Source: an uncultured Clostridia bacterium
Lineage (GTDB): Bacteria > Bacillota > Clostridia > Oscillospirales > Ruminococcaceae
DNA: 45,180 nucleotides
Assembly (NCBI GenBank): GCA_947627945.1
Contig: CANQYC010000002.1
Coordinates: 1 to 45,180 of the forward strand
Direction: 5' to 3'
Part shown: positions 7,488 to 15,125 of the stretch, one piece after another
How the letters are laid out: every line of letters begins with the position of its first letter
Position numbering within the stretch: the first letter of the stretch is position 1
Notes under the pieces: generated by a model
The model's database searches: none
What the model was told of the DNA's origin: nothing
What the model saw: only the letters and a program-made list of their open reading frames with translations
Translations under genes and position numbers: made by a program

Positions 7488-8787
7488 CCGTCTGCGCCAT
7501 AAAAGCGCAACAGAATTCTACCGGCTGCGGGGAAACCTGCTGCACCTGATGATCCATTCGCTGCTGCATTTCCGGCTGCTGCTGCGGTGGGTCGTGCTGG
7601 CGGTGGCGGTCGGGCTGCTGCTCGGCGTCATCGGTGCCGCATTTGTGGCGGCGATCTCCTTCGGGACGGAATACCGCAAGGCACATCCCTGGTGTCTGCT
7701 GCTGCTGCCGGTGGGCGGCATGTTCATCGTGTGGCTCTACCGTGTCACACATGACAAGCACGATAAAGGCACCAATATGGTCATTGCCTCCCTGCGTTCA
7801 GAGGCACAGCTCCCCGCACAGATGGCACCGCTGATCTTCATTTCCACAGTCATTACGCACTTTGTCGGCGGCAGTGCCGGCAGAGAGGGTGCTGCGCTCC
7901 AGCTTGGCGGAAGTCTGGCAGATCTGCTCGGCAGGGGACTGCATCTGCGGGAAAAGGACAGGCGCACGCTGATCATGACGGGCATGAGTGCCGCATTTTC
8001 GGCAATTTTCCGCACGCCTGCCGCTGCGGCAGTGTTTGCAATGGAGGTCAGCACCGTTGGCACCATGCAGTATGCCGCACTGGTGCCGGCGGTCGTCTCC
8101 TCACTGACGGCATCGTTCGTTGCCGACAGGCTCGGCTTTCCGCTGGTGCATTATGAAGTGACCTCCGTGCCGGAGCTTGCACCGGGGAATGCATGGAAAC
8201 TGCTGCTGCTGGGGATGCTCTGCGCAGCACTGAGCATTTTGTTCTGTGTGCTGCTGCACCGCACAGAACATGGCATGAAGAAATTGCTGCCAGATCCCTA
8301 TCTGCGTGCGGCAGCGGCAGGTGCGGCACTCTTGCTGCTTGGCGCACTGTGCCGCAGCACGGACTATTACGGCATCGGCGGCGAGGGCATCGTTGCTGCG
8401 GTCGGGGGAAAAACGGTCTGGTATGCCTTTCTGCTGAAAATGCTGTTTACGGCAGTGACGCTCGGCGGCGGGTTCCGGGGCGGCGAGATCGTCCCTTCGT
8501 TCTTTGTGGGCGCAAGTTTCGGATGCCTGTTCGGTCATATCATGGGGCTGTCCCCGTCACTGTGTGCCGCAGCGGGCATGGTGGCACTGTTCTGCGGCGT
8601 GACGAACTGTCCGCTGGCATCTGTCCTCATTGCGGCAGAGCTGTTCGGGATGGCATGTCTGCCCGGCTGTCTGCTGGTGATCGCCGTGAGCTATCTGCTG
8701 TCAGGGTACTATGGTCTGTACCGGGAACAGCGGTTCCATAGCTCCAAATTCGCAGATGAACCCATCCACCACGGCACACGGAAATAG
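7480..8787 (+). CDS. CLC-family chloride channel or H+/Cl- antiporter
   Basis: The 435-residue polytopic protein has about ten or more hydrophobic segments and the CLC pore motifs: GGSAGREGAALQLGGSLAD, with the gating glutamate at E136 (GREGA where GREGP is usual), and GGGFRGGEIVPSFFVGASFG near residue 330, the equivalent of GxFxP. It should conduct or exchange chloride, possibly fluoride or another anion, across the cytoplasmic membrane. Translation most likely starts at TTG (7480), six bases after GGGGAGG, inside the end of the previous gene, so the two are coupled. Lacking a C-terminal CBS pair, it is a short bacterial CLC. The anion selected cannot be settled from these motifs alone. Confidence 0.9.
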   Translation: MYNRLRHKSATEFYRLRGNLLHLMIHSLLHFRLLLRWVVLAVAVGLLLGVIGAAFVAAISFGTEYRKAHPWCLLLLPVGGMFIVWLYRVTHDKHDKGTNMVIASLRSEAQLPAQMAPLIFISTVITHFVGGSAGREGAALQLGGSLADLLGRGLHLREKDRRTLIMTGMSAAFSAIFRTPAAAAVFAMEVSTVGTMQYAALVPAVVSSLTASFVADRLGFPLVHYEVTSVPELAPGNAWKLLLLGMLCAALSILFCVLLHRTEHGMKKLLPDPYLRAAAAGAALLLLGALCRSTDYYGIGGEGIVAAVGGKTVWYAFLLKMLFTAVTLGGGFRGGEIVPSFFVGASFGCLFGHIMGLSPSLCAAAGMVALFCGVTNCPLASVLIAAELFGMACLPGCLLVIAVSYLLSGYYGLYREQRFHSSKFADEPIHHGTRK

Positions 8788-8858
8788 CTGTGATGCGGAA
8801 TGGGGGCAGGAAACCGCCATCTTTTCCACAGTTTGAAAAATTCAGCCTTACAGGGGGT

Positions 8859-8935
8859 GCAGGGGGTGGAACCCCCTGCGATATCGCCCCCTTCCCTTCA
8901 GGGAAGGGGGTCGGGGGGTAGGGCAAAATATCCGA
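8859..8935 (-). repeat. GC-rich hairpin repeat, single copy
   Basis: Two hairpins sit side by side: GCAGGGGGT/ACCCCCTGC (8859-8867 with 8871-8879) and CCCCCTTCCC/GGGAAGGGGG (8887-8896 with 8901-8910). Read on the minus strand this matches the order seen in four other intergenic spots of the window (a CCCCCTCCCC stem, then TATnnnGCAGGGGG and CCCCCTGCACCCCC). The 179-base gap it lies in has no gene of its own. Confidence 0.75.
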
Positions 8936-8966
8936 AACTCCCCTACCAGTACAAAGGAGGTCCTCC

Positions 8967-9638
8967 ATGCTCCAAGCCATCATTTTCGATATGGACGGTG
9001 TCATCCTCGACACGGAAAAACTGCTTTCAAAATACTGGATACAGGCAGCACAGGAGGCAGGCTTCCCCATGACACAGGAGGATGTGCTGGGTATCCGGAG
9101 TCTGGCGGCGGTCTATGCAAAGCCGAAGCTACAGGAAAAATTCGGCAGGGAATTTGACTATGAGACCATCCGTGCCCGCCGCCGTGAACTGACAGCGGCA
9201 CATCTGGAACGATACGGCATCCCGGTCAAGCCCGGACTGCGGGAACTGCTGAACTTCCTGCATGACAGCGGACTGCGCACGGCAGTTGCCACGGCAACGG
9301 ACAGGACACGCACCGCTGCCTATCTCGAAAAGATCGGTGTGCTGCGTGATTTCGATGTTTTGGTCTGCGGGGACATGGTCACCAAGGGCAAGCCCGACCC
9401 GGAGATCTATCTCACGGCATGCTGGGTGCTGGGGCTGGCTCCGGCAGATTGTATGGCACTGGAGGACTCCCCGAATGGGATCCGTTCTGCGGCGGCAGCA
9501 GGCTGTCAGACGGTCATGATACCGGATCTGAGCGGACCGGAGACGTCGCTGCTGCCGCTGCTGACGGCATGTGTGGCAGGACTGCGGGACGTCATCCCGC
9601 TGCTGAAAGGAGCATTGCATGAAACCGAATCCGTTTGA
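8967..9638 (+). CDS. HAD-superfamily hydrolase, beta-phosphoglucomutase-like
   Basis: The 223-residue protein starts with the HAD motif I FDMDGVILDTE (nucleophile D8, acid D10), has motif II ATATDR (about 104-109), motif III lysine in TKGKPDPEIYL (about 140) and motif IV LEDSPNGIRSA. A helical cap lies after motif I, so it belongs to the subgroup of phosphatases and phosphomutases acting on small sugar phosphates. The substrate is unknown. The start follows AAAGGAGG by six bases; that site lies in an imperfect palindrome, GGAGGTCCTCC. It overlaps the next small gene by 20 bases. Confidence 0.9.
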   Translation: MLQAIIFDMDGVILDTEKLLSKYWIQAAQEAGFPMTQEDVLGIRSLAAVYAKPKLQEKFGREFDYETIRARRRELTAAHLERYGIPVKPGLRELLNFLHDSGLRTAVATATDRTRTAAYLEKIGVLRDFDVLVCGDMVTKGKPDPEIYLTACWVLGLAPADCMALEDSPNGIRSAAAAGCQTVMIPDLSGPETSLLPLLTACVAGLRDVIPLLKGALHETESV

Positions 9639-9852
9639 CATTCCGCCGATCTATTATTTTACATGCGGCAACCCGTTTACAGGGAGCAAAAAAGACCTGA
9701 ATTACCGCATCGACCCGCAGCAGGAAACACTGCATGCGGCTGTCTGGCATGGCTTTATTTCTTCGGAGCTTGCCGCACCGGAGCAGGAGAGGGATTTTCC
9801 CATGAATGAGGAGGGGCATGCCGCCCTGCTGCAATGGCTGGGGGAGATGTGA
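9619..9852 (+). CDS. Small conserved-looking protein of unknown function
   Basis: The 77-residue protein is not recognised. It is rich in aromatics and proline at the start (FDIPPIYYFTCGNPFTGSKK), then predicted strand/helix (NYRIDPQQETLHAAVWHG), with an acidic end. There is no signal peptide or membrane segment and only one cysteine. It is real to judge by the AAAGGAG site eight bases before its ATG and its tight packing: it overlaps the HAD gene, and the thioredoxin gene starts one base after its stop codon. A role linked to either neighbour is only a guess. Confidence 0.65.
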   Translation: MKPNPFDIPPIYYFTCGNPFTGSKKDLNYRIDPQQETLHAAVWHGFISSELAAPEQERDFPMNEEGHAALLQWLGEM

Positions 9853-9853
9853 G

Positions 9854-10186
9854 ATGCTGTTCCATACCACAGAAAGCTATTTTGAGGAAGTCCTCGCAGA
9901 GAGCAGATGTCATCCGGTGCTGCTGGATTTTTATGCGGGATGGTGCGCCCCCTGCCGTGAACTGGCACCGGAGCTGGATGCCCTCAGCGACCGGTATGCG
10001 GACTGGCTCACCGCCTACAGCATCAACACAGATACCGATGCGGCACTCGCAGAACGCTATGCCGTCGACAAGCTGCCTGCCGTGCTGCTGCTCCGGGACG
10101 GGCAGACCGTCCTCCGGTGGGAGGCGCATGTCACCGCAGAGCAGATCGCCGGGGATCTTGAAAAATACCGGGAGGAGGATCCCTGA
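9854..10186 (+). CDS. Thioredoxin-family protein
   Basis: The 110-residue protein has the thioredoxin fold with the redox motif W30-C31-A32-P33-C34 and the cis-proline region KLPAVLLLRDG (about 75-85). It should reduce or rearrange disulfides in the cytoplasm; no signal sequence is seen. The active site is WCAPC rather than the classical WCGPC, so its redox potential or partner may differ from the main thioredoxin. The ATG sits directly after the stop of the 77-residue protein (GAGATGTGAGATG), which points to translational coupling. It is the last gene before the polyamine promoter. Confidence 0.88.
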   Translation: MLFHTTESYFEEVLAESRCHPVLLDFYAGWCAPCRELAPELDALSDRYADWLTAYSINTDTDAALAERYAVDKLPAVLLLRDGQTVLRWEAHVTAEQIAGDLEKYREEDP

Positions 10187-10212
10187 TGATCTCTGCCGGT
10201 CTGCAAATTTTC

Positions 10213-10224
10213 GGAGAATTCTCC
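10213..10224. promoter_or_regulatory. Palindrome just upstream of the polyamine promoter
   Basis: GGAGAATTCTCC is a perfect 12-base palindrome ending nine bases before the -35 box of the polyamine operon. The position suits an activator or a repressor site. No known regulator motif is recognised. Confidence 0.3.
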
Positions 10225-10232
10225 CCAGACTC

Positions 10233-10261
10233 TTGACAGATCCGGCGGAATATGTTATAAT
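10233..10261 (+). promoter_or_regulatory. Polyamine operon promoter
   Basis: TTGACA (10233-10238) and TATAAT (10256-10261) are separated by 17 bp. It is the only good promoter seen for the six-gene operon. Transcription would begin near 10268, about 100 bases before the arginine decarboxylase start. Confidence 0.85.
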
Positions 10262-10270
10262 ATCACTGTT

Positions 10271-10350
10271 CCATCATTGCACTTTCCCGCAGGGATCGTG
10301 TTTCCGGAATGGTTTTTGCAGATGGCACCTTTACCATCTGCTATTTTTAT
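10271..10350 (+). promoter_or_regulatory. Candidate transcription attenuator in the polyamine operon leader
   Basis: Inside the leader, GCAGATGG (10318-10325) pairs with CCATCTGC (10334-10341) around an eight-base loop and is followed by TATTTTTAT. That is an intrinsic terminator placed after the promoter and before the first gene. Near the 5' end of the transcript, CCATCATTGCA (10271-10281) can pair with TGCAGATGG (10317-10325) if two bases bulge, which would block the terminator stem. The two structures exclude each other, as in attenuators and riboswitches. The signal sensed is unknown; polyamine or arginine is a reasonable guess. Confidence 0.55.
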
Positions 10351-10370
10351 CACGAACGGAACGAATGCCA

Positions 10371-11819
10371 ATGAATATTGAAATGCAAAAGTCTGCGCCG
10401 CTTTATGAGGCGTTGGAACGTTTCCGGCGGCAAAGGGTCGTTCCCTTTGATGTGCCCGGACATAAACGGGGCAGGGGCAATCCGGAACTTGTCCGCCTAC
10501 TCGGAGAACAGTGCGTCAGTCTGGATGTCAATTCCATGAAGCCCCTCGATAACCTCTGCCACCCGGTCTCCGTCATCGCAGAGGCAGAGGCACTGGCAGC
10601 CGATGCCTTCGGCGCAGCCCATGCCTATTTTATGGTGGGCGGTACCACCTCCGCCGTGCAGAGCATGGTGCTGACCGCCTGCAAGACCGGCGACAAGATC
10701 ATCATGCCCCGCAATGTCCACCGCAGTGCCATCAATGCGCTCGTGCTGTGCGGCGCAGAGCCTGTCTATGTCAATCCGGATGTGGACGGGCATATCGGCA
10801 TTGCCCTCGGAATGGAGCTTGCAGATGTGGAAAAGGCAATCTTGGCGCATCCGGATGCCACAGCGGTCTTTGTGAACAACCCCACCTACTATGGCATCTG
10901 CTCCGATCTGCGGGGCATCGTGGAGATCGCCCATGCCCATGGGCTGATGGTGCTTGTGGACGAGGCACATGGCACGCATCTGTCCTTCCATGAGTCACTG
11001 CCGGTCTCGGCAATGCAGGCAGGTGCGGATATGGCAGCCATTTCCATGCACAAATCCGGCGGCAGCCTTACGCAAAGCTCTTTGCTGCTGACGGGTGCCT
11101 CGGTGAACACAAGGTATGTCGAGCAGATCATCAACCTGACACAGACGACCAGTGCATCCTATCTTCTGCTGTCCAGTCTCGATGTTTCCCGCAGAAATCT
11201 TGCACTGCGGGGACACGAGAGCTTTGCCAGAGTGACGGCAATGGCGGAGTATGCACGGGAGGAGATCAACTCCATCGGCGGCTACTATGCCTATGGGAAA
11301 GATCTTGTGAACGGCGGGAGCATTTTTGATTTTGATGTGACAAAGCTGTCCGTCTATACCCGTGACATGGGACTGACCGGCATCGAGGTCTATGATCTGC
11401 TGCGGGATGAGTACGACATCCAGATCGAATTCGGCGACATCGGCAATATTTTGGCATACATTTCCATCGGCGACCGCATTCAGGATATCGAACGGCTCGT
11501 GGGTGCGCTCGAGGACATCAAGCGGCTCTATTCCCGGGAAGTCACCCGCATGCACAATGCAGAATACATCACGCCCTTGGTGGCAGCGACGCCCCAGAAA
11601 GCATTTTATGCGGAAAAGGAGGCAGTCCCCCTCCGGCAGACGCCGGGACGCATCTGCGGGGAATTTGTGATGTGCTATCCGCCGGGCATCCCCATCCTTG
11701 CGCCCGGTGAGATGGTGACAGAGGAGATCGTGGATTATATCCTCTACGCCAAGGAAAAGGGCTGCTCCATGCAGGGCTTCGAGGATATGACGCTCGAACG
11801 GCTGAACGTGCTGAAATAG
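10371..11819 (+). CDS. speA: Biosynthetic arginine decarboxylase, Orn/Lys/Arg decarboxylase fold-I family
   Basis: This PLP enzyme likely turns arginine into agmatine, the entry step of the operon. The 482-residue size fits the short Firmicute type (aspartate aminotransferase fold, without the wing domain of the long inducible enzymes). Visible motifs are PFDVPGHKRGRGNPEL near residue 24, GGTTSAVQSM, VDEAHGTHLSF (about 202-212) and the PLP lysine K228 in SMHKSGGSLTQ. Lysine or ornithine decarboxylases share this fold, but aguA and aguB downstream point to arginine. The start is taken at 10371; an in-frame ATG lies six bases earlier and no strong ribosome site separates them. Expression may be controlled by the leader attenuator. 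Confidence 0.88.
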   Translation: MNIEMQKSAPLYEALERFRRQRVVPFDVPGHKRGRGNPELVRLLGEQCVSLDVNSMKPLDNLCHPVSVIAEAEALAADAFGAAHAYFMVGGTTSAVQSMVLTACKTGDKIIMPRNVHRSAINALVLCGAEPVYVNPDVDGHIGIALGMELADVEKAILAHPDATAVFVNNPTYYGICSDLRGIVEIAHAHGLMVLVDEAHGTHLSFHESLPVSAMQAGADMAAISMHKSGGSLTQSSLLLTGASVNTRYVEQIINLTQTTSASYLLLSSLDVSRRNLALRGHESFARVTAMAEYAREEINSIGGYYAYGKDLVNGGSIFDFDVTKLSVYTRDMGLTGIEVYDLLRDEYDIQIEFGDIGNILAYISIGDRIQDIERLVGALEDIKRLYSREVTRMHNAEYITPLVAATPQKAFYAEKEAVPLRQTPGRICGEFVMCYPPGIPILAPGEMVTEEIVDYILYAKEKGCSMQGFEDMTLERLNVLK

Positions 11820-11872
11820 GGCAGTGCAGCGGGGAGAACAGATGCGCACTTCTGGAAAGGAAAATTGAAATT

Positions 11873-12733
11873 ATGGATTTCTGGTTTTCTGAATATCATA
11901 CAAACGGCGTGAAAATATCCATCCGGGTGGAAAAGCAGCTATTCTCCGGCGAGAGCGATTTTCAGCGCATAGATGTGTTTGAATCGGAGGAATTCGGGCG
12001 TTTCGTGACCTCGGACGGTTCCGTGATCTTCTCCGAAAAGGACGAATTCACATATGATGAAATGATCGTCCATGTCCCGATGGCGGTGCATCCGCATGTC
12101 CGGAAAGTGCTGGTCATCGGCGGGGGAGACGGCGGCGTTGCCCGTGAACTCTCTTACTATGCGGAGATCGAGGAGATCGACGTAGTCGAGCCGGATGAGA
12201 TGTTCGTCCGGGTCTGCCGGGAATTCTTTCCCGATAATGCACGGGGACTCGATGACCCCCGTGTCAAGGTCTACTACCGGGACGGGCTGCGGTTCCTCCG
12301 GCGCAAGCAGGATGAATATGACCTGATCATCAACGACAGCACCGACCCGCTCGGACATACGGCAGGGCTGTTTACAAAGGAATTCTACGGCAGCTGCTAC
12401 CGGGCACTGCACGACGACGGCATTATGGTCTACCAGCACGGCAGCCCCTTCTTTGATGAGGATGAGGAAGCGTGCCGGGCGATGCACCGGAAAGCATTCC
12501 GGAGCTTCCCCATCAGCCGTGTCTATCAGGCACATATCCCGACTTGCCCCTCCGGTTACTGGCTGTTCGGGTTTGCGTCAAAAAAATATCATCCGCTTCA
12601 GGATCTCGATGCCAACCGCTGGCGTTCACGTGGTTTGAAAACATGGTACTACACCACCAATCTGCACATGGGTGCCTTCATGCTCCCGAAATATGTGGAA
12701 GATCTTCTTGAGGAAGAAGAACACAGGACCTGA
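11873..12733 (+). CDS. speE: Spermidine synthase-family aminopropyltransferase
   Basis: The 286-residue protein has the SpeE pattern: DVFESEEFGRFVTSDG, EFTYDEMIVHVPM, the nucleotide site VIGGGDGGVARELSYY (about 81-96), VVEPDEMF and the active-site stretch DLIINDSTDPLGHTAGLFTKEFY (about 149-171). The family moves the aminopropyl group of decarboxylated S-adenosylmethionine to putrescine; some members use agmatine or longer amines. No S-adenosylmethionine decarboxylase gene (speD) is visible in the window, though it could lie elsewhere. The gene follows speA by 53 bases with a GGAAAGG site and precedes the carboxyspermidine genes, so two routes to spermidine may be encoded together. Its true acceptor is not certain. 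Confidence 0.9.
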   Translation: MDFWFSEYHTNGVKISIRVEKQLFSGESDFQRIDVFESEEFGRFVTSDGSVIFSEKDEFTYDEMIVHVPMAVHPHVRKVLVIGGGDGGVARELSYYAEIEEIDVVEPDEMFVRVCREFFPDNARGLDDPRVKVYYRDGLRFLRRKQDEYDLIINDSTDPLGHTAGLFTKEFYGSCYRALHDDGIMVYQHGSPFFDEDEEACRAMHRKAFRSFPISRVYQAHIPTCPSGYWLFGFASKKYHPLQDLDANRWRSRGLKTWYYTTNLHMGAFMLPKYVEDLLEEEEHRT

Positions 12734-12751
12734 CGGAAAAGGAGAACGAAT

Positions 12752-14005
12752 ATGAAGATTTTAGTCATTGGCTGCGGCGGCGTGGCGACGGTCGCCATCC
12801 ACAAATGCTGCCAGAATCCCCTCTTTACAGAGATCTGCATTGCCAGCCGCACTGTCTCGAAGTGTGAGGCACTTGCGGCAAAGCTTGCCCCCACGACATC
12901 CGCAAAGCTCACCACGGCGGCTGTGGATGCGGACAGCTTCGATTCCCTGACCGCCCTCATGCGGGAATTTCAGCCGCACACTGTCCTGAATGTGGCACTG
13001 CCGTATCAGGATCTGACGATCATGGATGCCTGTCTTGCCTGTGGGGCAAATTATGTGGATACTGCCAATTACGAGGCAGAGGACACGGACGACCCGGCAT
13101 GGCGTGCGGTCTATGAGAAAAGGTGCAGGGAAAAGGGCTTTACGGCTTACTTTGACTATTCGTGGCAATGGGCATATCAGGAGAGATTTCAGGCAGCCGG
13201 ACTGACTGCCCTGCTCGGCACCGGCTTCGACCCCGGTGTGACGTCTGTCTTTACGGCATATGCGCTGAAACATTATTTTGACGAGATCCACAATATCGAC
13301 ATTCTGGACTGTAACGGCGGCGATCACGGCTATCCGTTTGCCACGAATTTCAACCCGGAGATCAATCTGCGGGAAGTCTCTGCCAATGGCTCGTACTGGG
13401 AGAATGGGCACTGGATCGAGACGAAGCCCATGGAGATCAAGCGGGAATATGACTTCGCCGGTGTCGGGAAAAAGGATATGTACCTGCTGCACCATGAGGA
13501 GATCGAGTCGCTGGCGAAGAACATCCCCGGCGTCAGACGCATCCGGTTCTTCATGACGTTCGGGCAGAGCTATCTCACGCACATGCAGTGCCTGCAAAAT
13601 GTCGGCATGCTCGGCACGACGCCTGTCGAATTCGAGGGACATGAGATCGTCCCCATCAAATTCCTCAAGGCACTGCTCCCGGATCCTGCGTCCCTCGGTC
13701 CCCGCACGGTCGGCAAGACCAATATCGGCTGCATCTTCACGGGTCTCAAAGACGGCAAGGAGCGCAGCATCTATATTTACAATGTCTGTGATCATCAGGC
13801 ATGCTACCGGGAGACCGGCGCACAGGCAGTTTCCTATACGACCGGCGTACCTGCCATGATCGGCACCGCACTGGTCGCCGGGGGCATCTGGCACGGACAG
13901 GGCGTGTTCAATGTGGAAGAATTTGACCCCGACCCCTATATGGAGATGCTGAACCAGTACGGTCTGCCTTGGACGGTGGATGAGCATCCCGTACTGGTGG
14001 ACTGA
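12752..14005 (+). CDS. Carboxynorspermidine/carboxyspermidine dehydrogenase (saccharopine dehydrogenase family)
   Basis: The 417-residue protein has an N-terminal Rossmann site, ILVIGCGGVATVAIHKC (residues 3-19), and the family's substrate domain (LLGTGFDPGVTSVFTAYALKHYF, DCNGGDHGYPFATNFNPEINLRE). It should condense aspartate semialdehyde with a diamine, using NADPH, to give carboxyspermidine from putrescine (or carboxynorspermidine from diaminopropane). Its pairing with the decarboxylase just downstream, whose start falls one base after this gene's stop codon, is the standard gene pair of the alternative polyamine pathway known from Vibrio, Campylobacter and Bacteroides. A lysine-pathway saccharopine dehydrogenase is the alternative but does not fit the neighbours. 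A GGAGAACG site precedes the ATG. Confidence 0.92.
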   Translation: MKILVIGCGGVATVAIHKCCQNPLFTEICIASRTVSKCEALAAKLAPTTSAKLTTAAVDADSFDSLTALMREFQPHTVLNVALPYQDLTIMDACLACGANYVDTANYEAEDTDDPAWRAVYEKRCREKGFTAYFDYSWQWAYQERFQAAGLTALLGTGFDPGVTSVFTAYALKHYFDEIHNIDILDCNGGDHGYPFATNFNPEINLREVSANGSYWENGHWIETKPMEIKREYDFAGVGKKDMYLLHHEEIESLAKNIPGVRRIRFFMTFGQSYLTHMQCLQNVGMLGTTPVEFEGHEIVPIKFLKALLPDPASLGPRTVGKTNIGCIFTGLKDGKERSIYIYNVCDHQACYRETGAQAVSYTTGVPAMIGTALVAGGIWHGQGVFNVEEFDPDPYMEMLNQYGLPWTVDEHPVLVD

Positions 14006-14006
14006 G

Positions 14007-15125
14007 ATGTACCCGCTTCCTGACGGGATCGCCACACCTGCCTATGTACTCGATGAGGCAGCTTTGCTGCATGATCTGGAGATCCTCAGAGGGGTGCAGG
14101 CACGCACGGGTGCGAAGATCCTGCTGGCACAGAAGGCATTTTCGATGTACGCCGTCTATCCGCTGCTCTCACAGTATCTTGCCGGCACGACGGCAAGCGG
14201 ACTGTACGAAGCACGCCTTGGACGGGAGACATTCCCCGGCGAGGTGCATGTCTATTCCCCCGCCTACACAGAGGCGGAATTCGGGGAGATCCTGCAATAT
14301 GCCGATCACATCGTTTTCAATTCTCTGCGGCAGTTGGCGCAGTTCCGTGACAGATGTACCGGCAGGAGCATCGGACTGCGCATCAATCCGGAATGCTCCA
14401 CACAGGAGACGGCACTTTATGATCCCTGTGCGCCCGGCTCCCGGCTGGGGGTGCGTGCCTGTGATCTGACGGCATTCCCGGAGGTGGACGGACTGCATTT
14501 CCACACGCTCTGTGAGCAGAATGCAGATGCGCTCGCAGAGACCCTCTCCGCCGTGGAAGAACGCTTCGGGGCATATCTGCACCGGTGCCGCTGGGTGAAT
14601 TTCGGCGGCGGCCATCATATCACCCGTCCGGATTATGACCTGAAACGCCTCGAACAGCTCATCACGGCGTTTTCTGAGAAGTATGGCGTGCAGGTCTACC
14701 TTGAGCCGGGGGAGGCAGTCGCTTTGCGTGCGGGCTATCTGGTGACACAGGTACTCGACATCGTGCATAACGGCATGGATATCGCCATACTGGACACCTC
14801 TGCCGCCTGTCATATGCCGGATGTGCTGGAGATGCCCTATCGTCCGCCGCTCTGCGGCAGCGGTCAGCCGGGGGAGAAGGTGCATACCTATCGCCTGTCC
14901 TCCCGTACCTGTCTCGCAGGGGACATCATCGGGGACTACAGCTTCGATCAGCCGCTTTCCATCGGCGACAGGCTGTGCTTTGAGGATATGGCGATCTATT
15001 CCATGGTCAAGAACAATACCTTCAACGGCATGCCCCTCCCGGACATCGGCATCCTGCATACAGATGGGCGGTATGAACTGGTGAAACGGTTCGGATATGC
15101 AGATTTCAAGGAGAGATTGTCATGA
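14007..15125 (+). CDS. nspC: Carboxynorspermidine/carboxyspermidine decarboxylase
   Basis: This PLP-dependent alanine-racemase-fold enzyme removes the carboxyl group from carboxyspermidine to give spermidine. The 372-residue protein has the PLP lysine in ILLAQKAFSMYAVYP (about residue 43), HTLCEQNADAL with the conserved catalytic Cys, NFGGGHHITRPDYD (about 197-210), and LEPGEAV. The ATG at 14007 is preferred: it sits one base after the dehydrogenase stop and gives the usual N-terminus (IATPAYVLDE); a start at 13980 would overlap the upstream gene by 26 bases. Compared with diaminopimelate decarboxylase it is shorter and lacks that family's N-terminal segment. It overlaps aguA by four bases. 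Confidence 0.93.
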   Translation: MYPLPDGIATPAYVLDEAALLHDLEILRGVQARTGAKILLAQKAFSMYAVYPLLSQYLAGTTASGLYEARLGRETFPGEVHVYSPAYTEAEFGEILQYADHIVFNSLRQLAQFRDRCTGRSIGLRINPECSTQETALYDPCAPGSRLGVRACDLTAFPEVDGLHFHTLCEQNADALAETLSAVEERFGAYLHRCRWVNFGGGHHITRPDYDLKRLEQLITAFSEKYGVQVYLEPGEAVALRAGYLVTQVLDIVHNGMDIAILDTSAACHMPDVLEMPYRPPLCGSGQPGEKVHTYRLSSRTCLAGDIIGDYSFDQPLSIGDRLCFEDMAIYSMVKNNTFNGMPLPDIGILHTDGRYELVKRFGYADFKERLS

